DNA of 64,000 nucleotides from CAYMCO01 sp964388955 (GTDB lineage: Bacteria; Chloroflexota; Anaerolineae; Anaerolineales; E44-bin32). Where the stretch lies: positions 186,001-250,000 of the forward strand of contig CAYMCO010000001.1 of NCBI GenBank assembly GCA_964388955.1, read 5' to 3'. A model generated the notes under the pieces. That model worked only from the letters and a program-made list of their open reading frames with translations. It ran no database searches and was not told the DNA's origin. The position numbers and the translations under genes were made by a program. This document shows, one piece after another, positions 33,808 to 43,050 of this stretch. Every line of letters starts with the position of its first letter. Position 1 is the stretch's first letter.

Positions 33808-34184
33808 CGCCTCGCGATTATACTCAATCGCGAAGGATCTCCTCCGAATTTCGTCACACCGGGAGATCGGCCGGAGCAGGTTGGAGAGGGAGCACGGGGA
33901 TGGAGGTTCATCGATTCCTCGCCCAGAACTGCAGGGCACCCGTGCGCAGCGGCTGCGTCAGACCAGAGATGGGAAGGTATGGCCCCCAAGCAGAAACGCG
34001 CCCATCTTGTACCCCGGTTGCGATCGGGGCGGCAGACCGATAGAATGACTGCTCTGCGCAGAATGCTCCCGTTGTCGCCGGGAAGGCGACCTTCGGATCG
34101 CATCCTGGGCAAGAAGCGGGTTCGATTTCAGCGAGATCTTTTGCCCAATCGCCGCCCTCGCGGCGCCACGGGAAGGAAGGGACA
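33808..34184. other. divergent non-coding region between thiI and the aminotransferase
   Basis: Apart from the thiI -10 (33817-33822) and GGAAGGAAGGG just before 34185, no gene, RNA or repeat could be identified in about 360 bases. Open frames crossing it are not supported. Confidence 0.5.
33817..33822 (-). promoter_or_regulatory. -10 of a leaderless thiI promoter
   Basis: Minus-strand TATAAT ends nine bases before the thiI ATG, the same spacing as at the gene starting 17149. No -35 was found. Confidence 0.5.
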
Positions 34185-35546
34185 ATGCCCACACACGGCG
34201 TCGATCGACATAGATTACAAGAACAGTTGGATGCGGAGCGTGGCCGGTTCGCCAGGACCCATCCCCGTTCCAAGGACCTCTACCAGCAGGCCCGCGAAAA
34301 CATGCTCTATGGCGTGCCCATGCCCTGGATGGTCGAATGGCCGGGAGATTTCCCGATCTATGCAAGACGCGCGACAGGGGCGCGGCTCACCGATGTAGAT
34401 GGCATGGAGTATATCGATTTCTGCCTGGGGGACACGGGCGCGATGACGGGCCACTCGCCGCCAGGCTCAGTTCCGTATATTCAGGACCAAATGCGCAATG
34501 GGATAACGCATATGCTCCCATCCGAAGACGCGCTATGGGTGTCCAGGGAGCTGGCGCGGCGCTTCGGACTTCCGTATTGGCAATATGCTCTCACCGCGAC
34601 CGACGCCAACCGTTTTGTGATCAATGTCTGCCGCCGCCTAACAGGCCGCAATACCATCCTGGTCTTCAACTACTGCTATCACGGCACCGTGGATCTCGCC
34701 TACTTCCGGATGCAGGACGGCGAGATGCGCCCTCGCTACGGAAGCCTTGCACCGATCCGTGAACCCGGGCTATCCACCCGCATCGTCGAGTTCAACGACG
34801 TCCCCGCACTGGAGGCGGCTTTGGAGACCGAAGATGTCGCCTGCGTGCTCGCCGAACCTGCACTGACCAACATCGGCATTGTGCTGCCCGAACCCGGATT
34901 CCACTCCGCCCTACGAATGGCCACTCGCGACACCGGCACGCTTCTGATAATCGACGAAACCCATACCATCAGCAGCGGAGCTGGGGGTTATACAGCGGCC
35001 AACGATCTGCGGCCGGACTTGCTCACCCTGGGCAAGCCTCTCGGCAGCGGCGTGCCCTGCGCTGCCTATGGATTCTCGGACAGAATCGGGGAGGAAATCC
35101 TTGCAGGGGGGCAGGATGCCTTCCGGGACATATCCGCAGTCGGCGGCACGCTGGCGGGAAATGCGCTCAGCTTCGCCGCAGCGCGCGCCACACTGGAGCA
35201 TGTCCTCACAGAAGCGGCGTACGCCAGGATGATCCCGCTCGCCGAGCGCTTTGCGCGCGGCGTTCAGACCATCATCGAAGAGTTCGAACTGCCCTGGCAT
35301 GTCACGCGTCTGGGATGTCGCGCCGAGTATTGGTTCTGCCCCACGCCCCCCCGGAACGGCGCACAGGCTGCGGCGGCGTTTGACTCTCAGCTGAACGACT
35401 ACATGCACTTGGCGGCCCTCAACCGCGGCGTGCTCATCACCCCCTTTCACAACATGGCGCTCATGTCACCTGCCACCAGCACGATGGACGTCGACCAGCA
35501 CACCGCTGTGTTCCGAGATTCCATTGCGCAACTCGTGGCGAATTGA
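34185..35546 (+). CDS. class III PLP aminotransferase, glutamate-1-semialdehyde-mutase-like
   Basis: The 453-residue fold type I enzyme has the class III pattern. GARLTDVDGMEYIDFCLGD is at the N-terminus, the DETHT cofactor-ring aspartate motif is at about residues 264-268, and the PLP lysine is in LTLGKPLGSGVPCAAYG. The closest general type is the HemL-like/beta-amino-acid transaminase group, but the sequence LTATDANRFVINVCRRLTGR differs from the HemL consensus (GTEA replaced by ATDA). Heme biosynthesis is therefore not implied, and no hem genes are near. A strong GGAAGGAAGGG precedes the ATG. The amine substrate is unknown. Confidence 0.85.
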   Translation: MPTHGVDRHRLQEQLDAERGRFARTHPRSKDLYQQARENMLYGVPMPWMVEWPGDFPIYARRATGARLTDVDGMEYIDFCLGDTGAMTGHSPPGSVPYIQDQMRNGITHMLPSEDALWVSRELARRFGLPYWQYALTATDANRFVINVCRRLTGRNTILVFNYCYHGTVDLAYFRMQDGEMRPRYGSLAPIREPGLSTRIVEFNDVPALEAALETEDVACVLAEPALTNIGIVLPEPGFHSALRMATRDTGTLLIIDETHTISSGAGGYTAANDLRPDLLTLGKPLGSGVPCAAYGFSDRIGEEILAGGQDAFRDISAVGGTLAGNALSFAAARATLEHVLTEAAYARMIPLAERFARGVQTIIEEFELPWHVTRLGCRAEYWFCPTPPRNGAQAAAAFDSQLNDYMHLAALNRGVLITPFHNMALMSPATSTMDVDQHTAVFRDSIAQLVAN

Positions 35547-35893
35547 GGCCGGCCTGTCAACCCCGGACACTGCAAAAGCGAGCCGGGGTTTGATGTGGAG
35601 ACTCTCGCTTCTGGGGGGCTGCGTCTTTTCCGTCTGCGCAATCCGACAAGATCCATCCCACAGTCCCACTGGCGGTTGGCGGATGGTGACGACCCAGGAA
35701 CGCGCCAATTGAACCTGCCCGATCCGCGCCTCATGAGACGGATGAATCATCAGAGGGCTGAGAGATTTCCCAACCACCATTAAGACGGATCTGGAAGCCC
35801 GCAAGAGGATCGAACGGTTCCCCGGCAGCTCCCCGCAGGGGCTTCGGGACCCTGGATGATCCTTCAACGGACGAATCAGTGTCGTCCAGGATG
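35547..35893. other. non-coding region between convergent aminotransferase and zwf
   Basis: No gene is seen. Short inverted pieces are present (for example near 35556-35592, where CCCCGG...CCGGGG could terminate the aminotransferase), but there is no clear U tract. Confidence 0.45.
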
Positions 35894-35915
35894 AAAAAAG
35901 CGCGCCCTCGGGGCG
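35894..35915 (-). terminator. intrinsic terminator of zwf
   Basis: On the minus strand CGCCC and GGGCG (35911-35915 and 35903-35907) form a short GC hairpin followed by CGC and six T (complement of A 35894-35899), only a few bases after the zwf stop. Confidence 0.7.
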
Positions 35916-35918
35916 AAT

Positions 35919-37379
35919 TCAACAACAATGATCACAAACGATTCGCCAGGTCGTGCCCGTCCGGCCGATCAGATCATCGGCTTCCGGGGGCCCCCAAGTT
36001 CCTACAGCATACTTAGCCAGCGGCGGCTCCCCCGCCTGTCGCCAACCTTGGAGAACCGGATCGATTATCCCCCAGGAAATCGCGATCTGGTCGGCCCGCA
36101 GGAACAAGGACATGTCCCCATTCAGCGCGTCCAACAGCAGCCGCTCGTAGGCATCCGGTATGGCCCGTTCTCCAAAAGCGTCGTTGTAGTGGAAATCCAT
36201 CTCCACGGGGCGCATCTCGGCAACTGTGTCCGGCACTTTCGCCTCAAAACGCAGGTGAATGCCCTCGTCCGGCTGCAGGCACAGCGCAACCAGATCCGAA
36301 CGAAATGGATAATCTTCGGGCAGCGGGAACATCAGATGCGGGGGCTCCTTGAATTGGATGACGATCTCGGTGGCCTTTCCCATCAGCTTCTTCCCTGACC
36401 GCAGGAGGAAAGGGACCCCCTTCCAGCGCCAGTTGTCGACCCATAGCTTGAGAGCGGCGTAGGTCGCCGTCTGGGAATCCGGCGCCACCCCCTCCTCCAG
36501 CAGGTAGCCTTCATACTGTGCGCGCACGGTATCCTGTCCCAACTCCAGGCGCGCCGTCGGCCGCACTGCGCTGAGCGCCTTCGCGCGTTCGTTCCGGATT
36601 GCGTCTGCGCCGAAGGAGGCGGGCGGTTCCATTGCAACCATCGCGAGCAACTGAAGCAGATGGTTCTGGAACATATCCCGCAGGACTCCCACCTCGTCAT
36701 AATAGTGCGCCCGGTTTTCAACACCAACCTTCTCCGCGACGGTGATCTGCACGCTGCGTATATGGTTGGCATTCCATATCGGCTCGAACATCAGATTGGC
36801 AAAGCGAAAGATCAACAAGTTCTGTACAGTCTCTTTTCCCAGGTAGTGGTCGATGCGATAGATCTGATCCTCTGACAAGTATCGGTGGATGGAGTCGTTC
36901 AGACAGTTCGCCGATTCCAGATCATGGCCAAAGGGCTTCTCGATCACAACCCTGCGCCACCCCTGTTGCTGATTCAGAAGACCCTCTCCAGCCAGGCCGC
37001 GTACAACGGTCTCGAAGAAATGAGGCGGTGTTGCCAGATAGAAGAGGCGATTCGCGGGGGTTTCCTCGAGATCCATCAACGCCGCTTCGTATTCTCCGAA
37101 CGAACTCTCGATGGTCAAATCCGCCGGTCGGTAGAAGACCCGCTGGGCGAAGGTCTCCCAAACCAACGGGTCAAAGTCGTATTCCCGGCGCTGCTCCAAC
37201 CCATTCCGCAGCGCGGCCCGCAACTCCGAGGTAGACCAGGGCCGCGAGCCGGATCCCAAGATCACAAACGGCTCCGGCAACCGTCCTTTCAGAAACAGGC
37301 TGAAGAGTCCGGGGATCAGCTTGCGGCGGCTGAGGTCTCCCGTGATGCCAAATATGCCGATGGTCGTCGATCTTGCCAC
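35919..37379 (-). CDS. zwf: glucose-6-phosphate 1-dehydrogenase
   Basis: This enzyme catalyses the first step of the oxidative pentose phosphate pathway, oxidising glucose-6-phosphate to 6-phosphogluconolactone with NADP+. The 486-residue length is typical. The nucleotide motif GIFGITGDLSRRKLIPGL is at the N-terminus and the active-site RIDHYLGKE motif is at about residues 175-183. VIEKPFGHD and YEGYLLEEG are also family features. pgl lies upstream on the same strand (about 240 bases away), giving consecutive pathway steps. An intrinsic terminator follows. Confidence 0.97.
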   Translation of the reverse strand: MARSTTIGIFGITGDLSRRKLIPGLFSLFLKGRLPEPFVILGSGSRPWSTSELRAALRNGLEQRREYDFDPLVWETFAQRVFYRPADLTIESSFGEYEAALMDLEETPANRLFYLATPPHFFETVVRGLAGEGLLNQQQGWRRVVIEKPFGHDLESANCLNDSIHRYLSEDQIYRIDHYLGKETVQNLLIFRFANLMFEPIWNANHIRSVQITVAEKVGVENRAHYYDEVGVLRDMFQNHLLQLLAMVAMEPPASFGADAIRNERAKALSAVRPTARLELGQDTVRAQYEGYLLEEGVAPDSQTATYAALKLWVDNWRWKGVPFLLRSGKKLMGKATEIVIQFKEPPHLMFPLPEDYPFRSDLVALCLQPDEGIHLRFEAKVPDTVAEMRPVEMDFHYNDAFGERAIPDAYERLLLDALNGDMSLFLRADQIAISWGIIDPVLQGWRQAGEPPLAKYAVGTWGPPEADDLIGRTGTTWRIVCDHCC

Positions 37380-37617
37380 ACTGCCTCCTATCGCATCGAG
37401 AAGACCTCGACCCCATCGGGGGGCCCTGGGGTCAAGGCATGGGTTCCCTGCCTTTCACCTTCACTATTCCGTCGCAAGGTTAGAAAAGGCATGCCTGTTC
37501 TCGGGAAATCCGGCCCAAGCAGACTTGTTCTGCTCCACATGGGCCGCGCCCCCACTCAAACCCGTCGTAGGCCGGCCGGCATCCAACGAACCACCAGGCA
37601 TTCCGGAGCGAGCCCTT

Positions 37618-38382
37618 CTACGGCGCCAAATCCCTGCCCGCCGCAGAATCGATATACCAGAGCAGCTCCCCTCGGGTCGGGTCGATCCGCTGTGCGGGCC
37701 ACCGGAGGGGATCCCGCTCCCCCTGCAGAACCGCCGCCACGGCCCCGCTCTTCGCCTCGCCGGAGACCAAGAACAAAACATTCAGCGCGCTGTTGATGGC
37801 CATCGGGGTCAATGTGACCCGCTTGGCGGGCCGATCGGGATCGTCCGCCAACGCCGCCATCACCGGCGACATATGCTCCTCTTTGCGGATCGCGCCTGGG
37901 AACAACGAGGCGGTATGCCCGTTGGCTCCCAACCCAAGCACCACCAAATCAAACCGGGGCCAGGCCAACCCTGTATCGGCATGGGTGATCAGCTCCCTCC
38001 GATACTCATCGACCGCCTCCTCCGAAGGAAGCTCGCCCTTAATGCGGTGGATCTGGGCGGGATCGATCCCCAAATGCTCGAGCATGTGATCCCACGCCTG
38101 CTTGTAGTTGCTCCCGGGGTCATCGGGCGGCACGAGCCGCTCATCGCCCCAGAAGAACTGCGTCTTGCGCCAAGGCATCTCCCAGGAATAGGGCTGGCGG
38201 CTGAGTGCTTCGTAGACCGGCAGCGGCGTATGTCCGCCTGAAAGGGCAATCTTGAAGCGATCGCGCTCATCGACGGATCGATTGGCGATGCGCAGGATTC
38301 GCGCCGCGGCGGAGTGAGTGAGCTCCCCCTTGGTATCATAGATCCGAACCTGCGCTCCGTCGATCCGCCTCGATGCTCGCAT
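37618..38382 (-). CDS. pgl: 6-phosphogluconolactonase
   Basis: It hydrolyses 6-phosphogluconolactone, the product of Zwf. The 254-residue length fits. The DevB/SOL-type motifs are visible: FKIALSGGHTPLPVYEAL, FFWGDERLVPPDDPGSNY, and LVVLGLGANGHTASLFPG. ATG 38382 is preferred over the longer frame from 38451 because GGAAAGGAACGG lies just upstream. zwf follows downstream on the same strand. A GNAT gene lies 77 bases upstream in the same direction. Confidence 0.94.
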   Translation of the reverse strand: MRASRRIDGAQVRIYDTKGELTHSAAARILRIANRSVDERDRFKIALSGGHTPLPVYEALSRQPYSWEMPWRKTQFFWGDERLVPPDDPGSNYKQAWDHMLEHLGIDPAQIHRIKGELPSEEAVDEYRRELITHADTGLAWPRFDLVVLGLGANGHTASLFPGAIRKEEHMSPVMAALADDPDRPAKRVTLTPMAINSALNVLFLVSGEAKSGAVAAVLQGERDPLRWPAQRIDPTRGELLWYIDSAAGRDLAP

Positions 38383-38459
38383 ATCCGTTCCTTTCCGGTC
38401 TCTGCCTTGTATCAATCCCACTTGCCGGCGACCCGTCATAGTGAGGCGCACTCCGCCAG

Positions 38460-39014
38460 CTAGAGTTGGATCCAGTAGCGATTGACCTTCTTCTTGGTGA
38501 CATAGGAGATGACCTGGTTTTCGAGCATCCCGCCGTTCCTCTCGATCACTAGGGCGGACGCTCTGTTGTCTGTGTCACAAGTCACCAGCACCCTCTTCAG
38601 CCCCATCTGGGCCGCCTTCTCGAGGACGAGCGCGAGTTGTGCGGTGCCATATCCTTTCCCCCGTTCGCTGGGACGGACGTCATAGCCAATGTGCCCGCCT
38701 TCGTGCTTCAAGGCGCGGCTCAGCCGGTGCCGAAGCCGGGATGTGCCGACGATCCGATTCCCATTCTCGCGCAGCCAATAGGTGGTCTCCGCGACGAAGC
38801 CAGGCTGCAGGCGATCCCCCATGGCCGCCACCTTCAAGCGCTCCACATATCGCCCAAAATCATCGCGCGCAGAGGGATACATGATCTCATATCGGCGGCT
38901 TCCCTCGGCGATAAACTCCCTCATCAGCCGCAAGAAGCTGTCCCGATAATCCACCGAAGGGGGCACCAAAAGCAGCCCCTCTGAGTTGTCTCCGTGTTCC
39001 ATCTGCATTGGCAT
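38460..39014 (-). CDS. GNAT-family N-acetyltransferase
   Basis: The 184-residue product has a GNAT core. The acetyl-CoA pyrophosphate loop is VRPSERGKGYGTAQLAL (motif A, about residues 112-128), followed by VLVTCDTDNRASALVIERNGG (motif B). The pattern resembles the group of predicted acetyltransferases like YndB or 'GNAT with N-terminal loop' that act on small molecules. It is transcribed toward pgl-zwf and could be in the same message. The substrate is unknown. Confidence 0.85.
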   Translation of the reverse strand: MPMQMEHGDNSEGLLLVPPSVDYRDSFLRLMREFIAEGSRRYEIMYPSARDDFGRYVERLKVAAMGDRLQPGFVAETTYWLRENGNRIVGTSRLRHRLSRALKHEGGHIGYDVRPSERGKGYGTAQLALVLEKAAQMGLKRVLVTCDTDNRASALVIERNGGMLENQVISYVTKKKVNRYWIQL

Positions 39015-39425
39015 GGTGATCTCGGACCTGCAGCCGACCGCCTCGCAATCATGCAGCGATCGCCCATGAACGGACGCTGTCGGCCCTTGCCTTGGCCAGA
39101 ATTATATCTCTCCTCCCCGTCTGATGCGCCTTCCAAACCGCGGTATGGCGGAGAATGTACCCATCCGCCGCCGCGTCCTCGGCTGCATTCCATGGCGGAT
39201 GGGCGTCGCCCGGCTGAAGATGCCGGGGAAGTTCTGTCGCGGAGGATGCTCTCCCTTCGGATATGAGGATGCGTTCACTTGAGACAGGGATATCATATAT
39301 ACGCCCCTGCTCCCTTGGTCGCGTTCTCCCCATCTCTGGTAAGATTCGGGCCGTAGGATTCGTCGCAGGAGTCGCGATCAGCCTCCCACTGGGCGAAAAG
39401 GCAGGCGAATGGGAATTCAATCGGG
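39015..39425. other. divergent non-coding region between GNAT and ccdA
   Basis: No gene is supported. A weak ccdA promoter may be TTGGTC at 39315-39320 with TAAGAT at 39340-39345 (19-base spacer). No repeats were recognised. Confidence 0.4.
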
Positions 39426-40148
39426 ATGAATCCAAAGAACATCACAATCGGCCTGGCTGCGTTGGCTGGCCTGGCGTCATTCCTGTCTCCCTGCGTGCTG
39501 GCCCTTGTGCCGGCCTATATCAGCTATCTCGGCGGCCGGTCCGTGACCTCCAATGGCATGGTGGCGGATTCCCGTTGGCATACGCTCAGCCACGGTCTTG
39601 CCTTCGTCGTGGGGTTCAGCGTCATCTTCATCGCTCTGGGTGCGGCGGCCTCCGCCGTCGGCGCACTGCTGTTCGACCTGCGCCAGTGGATCGCCCGCAT
39701 CGGGGGCATAATCGTTATTCTGTTTGGGCTGCATACCATGGGCGTGATCCGAATACCTGTCTTGGACTACGACACCCGCCCCAAGAACCGCCCCGACCCA
39801 GGTTTTGGGTATCTCTCCTCCGCGCTGATGGGCGTATTCTTCTCTGCGGGCTGGGCCCCGTGTGTTGGGCCGGTGCTCGGCGCCGTGCTCACCCTGGCGT
39901 TGAATGGCGCCCAGCTTTCACAGGGGGTGTTGCTGCTCTCCGCCTATTCTGTCGGCCTTGCGGTGCCGTTCCTGCTGGCTGCCGCCGGCCTCGGATACGT
40001 CACCCAGCTTTTTCGCCGCCACGGCAGGCTCATCCATCGCATTTCCCAATTCACCGGGGCCGTCCTGGTCATCATCGGTATTCTGCTCTTCACTGGAACC
40101 CTGGAGCGTCTGGCGCGCTTCGGCTTATTCATCGATTTCGGCATCTAA
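39426..40148 (+). CDS. ccdA: CcdA-type cytochrome c biogenesis / thiol-disulfide membrane transporter
   Basis: CcdA passes electrons from cytoplasmic thioredoxin across the membrane to reduce external disulfides and apocytochromes. The 240-residue protein has six membrane helices in two three-helix repeats. Each repeat carries one of the redox cysteines, in LSPCVLALVPAYISYL and in WAPCVGPVLGAVL. ATG 39426 follows AATCGGG. No thioredoxin-like (ResA/TlpA) or cytochrome c gene is adjacent. Envelope clients could include the cysteine-rich secreted proteins at the right end of the window. Confidence 0.94.
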   Translation: MNPKNITIGLAALAGLASFLSPCVLALVPAYISYLGGRSVTSNGMVADSRWHTLSHGLAFVVGFSVIFIALGAAASAVGALLFDLRQWIARIGGIIVILFGLHTMGVIRIPVLDYDTRPKNRPDPGFGYLSSALMGVFFSAGWAPCVGPVLGAVLTLALNGAQLSQGVLLLSAYSVGLAVPFLLAAAGLGYVTQLFRRHGRLIHRISQFTGAVLVIIGILLFTGTLERLARFGLFIDFGI

Positions 40149-40571
40149 CCCCGGCGGTTGGTCTCTCAAATCCGGCTTCTTCCCAAGCGGGGAGCGCCGC
40201 TCCCCCGCCCCTGGTATCAACTAACCCCTCCCCCACAGTGACCTCGGTGTGGAGGAATCAACGCCAACTGTGGGGGGATGGGATTGGGGTGGGGGGCGAA
40301 ATCCCGCCCATCTCGTGGGGCCGCGAATCGGATGCCGATTCCTCCGTTCAAGTCGACCACTGCCAGGCCGCACGGATGCATACTCAACTTCCTCTTTCCG
40401 CCCCAGGGCACAGCCTCCGAGACACGGGGCCAACGCCCTTGCAACAAATGACCGGATGCACCCGGGCCGGGGCCCCATTTGATCTCTTGCCAGGGATGGC
40501 ATAGACTCAACGCGAACCGGCTGCGCCCTTCCGCGAGGGCCAGGGCATGATCCGGATCGCATCCCCCTTTC
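40149..40571. other. non-coding region between ccdA and phosphoesterase
   Basis: Contains element A copy 3 and further GC-rich stretches. No gene is supported. Confidence 0.5.
40187..40246 (+). repeat. dispersed GC hairpin element A, copy 3
   Basis: GCGGGGAGC at 40187-40195 can pair with GCTCCCC(C)GC. The C-rich tail CTGGTATCAACTAACCCCTC and ACAGTGACCTCGG follows, as in copy 2 at 32424-32490. It lies just after ccdA and could double as a transcription stop. Confidence 0.6.
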
Positions 40572-40585
40572 TGGAGGCGGACCCT

Positions 40586-41359
40586 ATGCGCGTGGCGATC
40601 TTCTCCGACATCCATGGCAACAGCATCGCGCTCGACGCGGTCCTCGATGACATACGCAGCCAGGGGGGCGTGGACCAGTATTGGGTGCTCGGCGACCTCG
40701 TGGCAATCGGCTTTGATCCCTTGGGCGTGCTGCGCAGGTTGACCCGTTTGCATGATGCGCATTTCGTCTTGGGCAACACGGATGCCTATGTGGTGAGAGG
40801 CGAGCGCCCAGGACCCTCACTTGCCGATGTCCAGGAGAATCCTGGATTGGTGTCGGATTTCCTCGAGATCGACCGCAACTTCACCTGGACTCTTGGCGCT
40901 GTGGCCGCAGCCGGCTGGCTCGATTGGCTGTCGGAGTTGCCCGTCGAGGCTCGCTTCAACCTCCCTGACGGCGCGCGCGTCTTGTGCGTACATGCCTCCC
41001 CAGGGAAGGAGGACGGCACCGGCTTTCGACCATCGATGAGTGAATCCGAGGTGGCTGCCTTGGTCCCCGAGGATTCCGCCGATTTGATACTCGTCGGACA
41101 CACGCACGTTGATCTGGATATTCATGTGCGCGGCTCCCGCGTCCTCAATCCCAACAGCGTCAGCAACCCCTTTGCCCCGGATCTGCGCGCCGGATATCTT
41201 CTTCTCCAAGCCGATCGGTCTGGATATCAGCTTGACCGCAAACACGTCGAATACGATCGGGAAGCAGTTGTCGCCGCGGTGGAAAGGGCGCACCATCCCG
41301 CTGCTGACCTGATCATCGGCCACATGCATGGCGAACGTCGACCCGGATGGGAGCACTGA
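40586..41359 (+). CDS. YfcE/MJ0936-like metallophosphoesterase
   Basis: The 257-residue calcineurin-like phosphoesterase has metal-binding motifs in order: DIHGN (in FSDIHGNSIAL), GDL (VLGDLVAIG), GNTDAY (GNHD variant), and GHTH (LVGHTHVDL) with H in VHAS. The arrangement is of the YfcE/YmdB-like group, which act on phosphodiesters such as 2',3'-cAMP. ATG 40586 follows TGGAGGCGG and gives the canonical MRVAIFSDIHG start. tpl begins 55 bases downstream in the same direction. The natural substrate is unknown. Confidence 0.88.
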   Translation: MRVAIFSDIHGNSIALDAVLDDIRSQGGVDQYWVLGDLVAIGFDPLGVLRRLTRLHDAHFVLGNTDAYVVRGERPGPSLADVQENPGLVSDFLEIDRNFTWTLGAVAAAGWLDWLSELPVEARFNLPDGARVLCVHASPGKEDGTGFRPSMSESEVAALVPEDSADLILVGHTHVDLDIHVRGSRVLNPNSVSNPFAPDLRAGYLLLQADRSGYQLDRKHVEYDREAVVAAVERAHHPAADLIIGHMHGERRPGWEH

Positions 41360-41414
41360 AGGCGGAGCCCGGCCCAGCCGGCCCAGGCGGCCGGAGGAAT
41401 ACAGGAGGATTTGA

Positions 41415-42830
41415 ATGCCCGGTTCGAAACTGAGAACAATGGGGCAGCAAGCGGGGCGCAGATCGTGGGCAGAGCCCTGGAAGATCAAGATGGTGGAGCC
41501 GATTCGTCGGCTCGACCGCGCGGAACGCCAGGATGCGGTCGACGCGGCCGGGCAGAACACCTTCCTGCTCCGCTCCGATCAAGTCTACATTGACCTGCTC
41601 ACCGACAGCGGCACAAGCGCGATGAGCGATCGCCAATGGGCGGGCATCATGCTGGGCGACGAGGCCTATGCCGGCAGCCGCAACTTCTACCATCTGGAGA
41701 ATTCCGTCCGAACCTACTACGGCTACAAATATGTGGTTCCGGTTCACCAAGGGCGCGGCGCCGAACACCTCATCAGCCAAGTCGAGATTCAGCCCGGCCA
41801 ACTTGTACCTGGCAATATGTACTTCACCACAACACGCTTGCACCAGGAACTCGCGGGAGGCAGATTCGTCGATGTGATCATTCACCAAGCCCACGATCCC
41901 GCCGATCCGCACCCCTTCAAAGGGAATGTCGATCTGGGGAAGCTGGCGGGGATCATCGGGGACGTCGGAGCGGAAGGTATCGCCTACATCAGCCTCGCCG
42001 GCACAGTGAACATGGCTGGCGGTCAGCCTGTTAGCATGAGAAATGTCAGGGAGCTCAGGGATCTGTGCGACCAGCATGGGATCAAGATCTATCTGGATGC
42101 CACGCGCATGTACGAGAACGCCTTCTTCATCCAGCAGCGGGAACCTGGGTATCAAGACAAATCCATCGCCGAGATCTTGAAGGAGTTCTGCGCACTTACC
42201 GATGGGGCCTGGATGAGTGCCAAGAAAGACAACCTGGTCAACATCGGCGGCTGGCTGGCCGTCAACGACGCCTCGCTGTTCGACGCGTTGCGCAATATGG
42301 TTGTCATCTATGAGGGGTTGCACACTTACGGCGGGATGGCCGGGCGGGACATGGAGGCGCTTGCGATCGGCATCGAGGAGGGCATCCAGGACGATCAAGT
42401 GGCGGCGCGAGTCGGCCAGGTCAACTACCTTGGCGAGCTGCTTGACGATTGGGATATCCCAATCGTCAAGCCGATCGGAGGACACGCCATCTTCCTGGAT
42501 GCGCGCGCCTTCTACCCTCATATCCCTCAAGAGGAGTTCCCGGCCCAGACGCTTGCCGCTCAGCTCTATCTGGAATCCGGCGTGCGGAGCATGGAGAGAG
42601 GCATTGTCAGCGCAGGCAGGGATCCCGAAACGGGTGATCATCGACATCCTGCGCTGGAACTCACCCGCCTGGCGGTCCCGCGCCGCGTATACACGCAGGC
42701 CCACATGGACGTGGTGGCGGAGGGGGTCAAGGCAGCCTACGACGCGCGCGGGCGCGCCAAGGGCCTCAAGATAGTGTATGAGCCGGAATACCTGCGCTTC
42801 TTCCAGGCACGGTTTGAACCGCTGGAGTGA
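41415..42830 (+). CDS. tpl: tyrosine phenol-lyase (beta-tyrosinase)
   Basis: This fold type I PLP lyase cleaves tyrosine to phenol, pyruvate and ammonia. The 471-residue length suits either tyrosine phenol-lyase or tryptophanase. The specificity residues, as I recall them for Citrobacter freundii TPL, all fall here with a constant offset of 14: Tyr71 as Y85, Thr124 as T138, Asp214 as D228, PLP Lys257 as K271 (SAKKD), Arg381 as R395 (VRSMERG) and Phe448 as F462 (LRFF). Tryptophanase has Ile and His at the last two. The C-terminal VPRRVYTQAHMDVVAEGV also matches TPL. GGAGGATTTGA precedes the ATG. A FAD amine oxidase and a B12-type protein follow. Quinonoid chemistry and K+ dependence are expected from the family. 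Confidence 0.88.
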   Translation: MPGSKLRTMGQQAGRRSWAEPWKIKMVEPIRRLDRAERQDAVDAAGQNTFLLRSDQVYIDLLTDSGTSAMSDRQWAGIMLGDEAYAGSRNFYHLENSVRTYYGYKYVVPVHQGRGAEHLISQVEIQPGQLVPGNMYFTTTRLHQELAGGRFVDVIIHQAHDPADPHPFKGNVDLGKLAGIIGDVGAEGIAYISLAGTVNMAGGQPVSMRNVRELRDLCDQHGIKIYLDATRMYENAFFIQQREPGYQDKSIAEILKEFCALTDGAWMSAKKDNLVNIGGWLAVNDASLFDALRNMVVIYEGLHTYGGMAGRDMEALAIGIEEGIQDDQVAARVGQVNYLGELLDDWDIPIVKPIGGHAIFLDARAFYPHIPQEEFPAQTLAAQLYLESGVRSMERGIVSAGRDPETGDHRHPALELTRLAVPRRVYTQAHMDVVAEGVKAAYDARGRAKGLKIVYEPEYLRFFQARFEPLE

Positions 42831-43050
42831 GGGCGGTCCCGCGCCACAAATGCCAAGGCTCGAATGAGCGACGCGCGCTGGGTGGAAGCGCCCGCAGACT
42901 GACCCCCACTTGCCAACTGCCAGCCCCGCGATGACAATGGACGCCGCCCAAGGAGGGTCTCGCTTTCTTCAGTCATTATCGATCTTCGCGCGGAAGGGCG
43001 GGGCCTCACAATAACCCCCTTCCGCTCACATTGCGACAAAGGAGTCCTCA

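Noticed and set aside
41415..42830. Annotation as tryptophanase (TnaA)
   Set aside because: The length (471) fits TnaA, but residues 395 (Arg) and 462 (Phe) and the VRSMERG/LRFF context follow tyrosine phenol-lyase; TnaA has Ile and His there.
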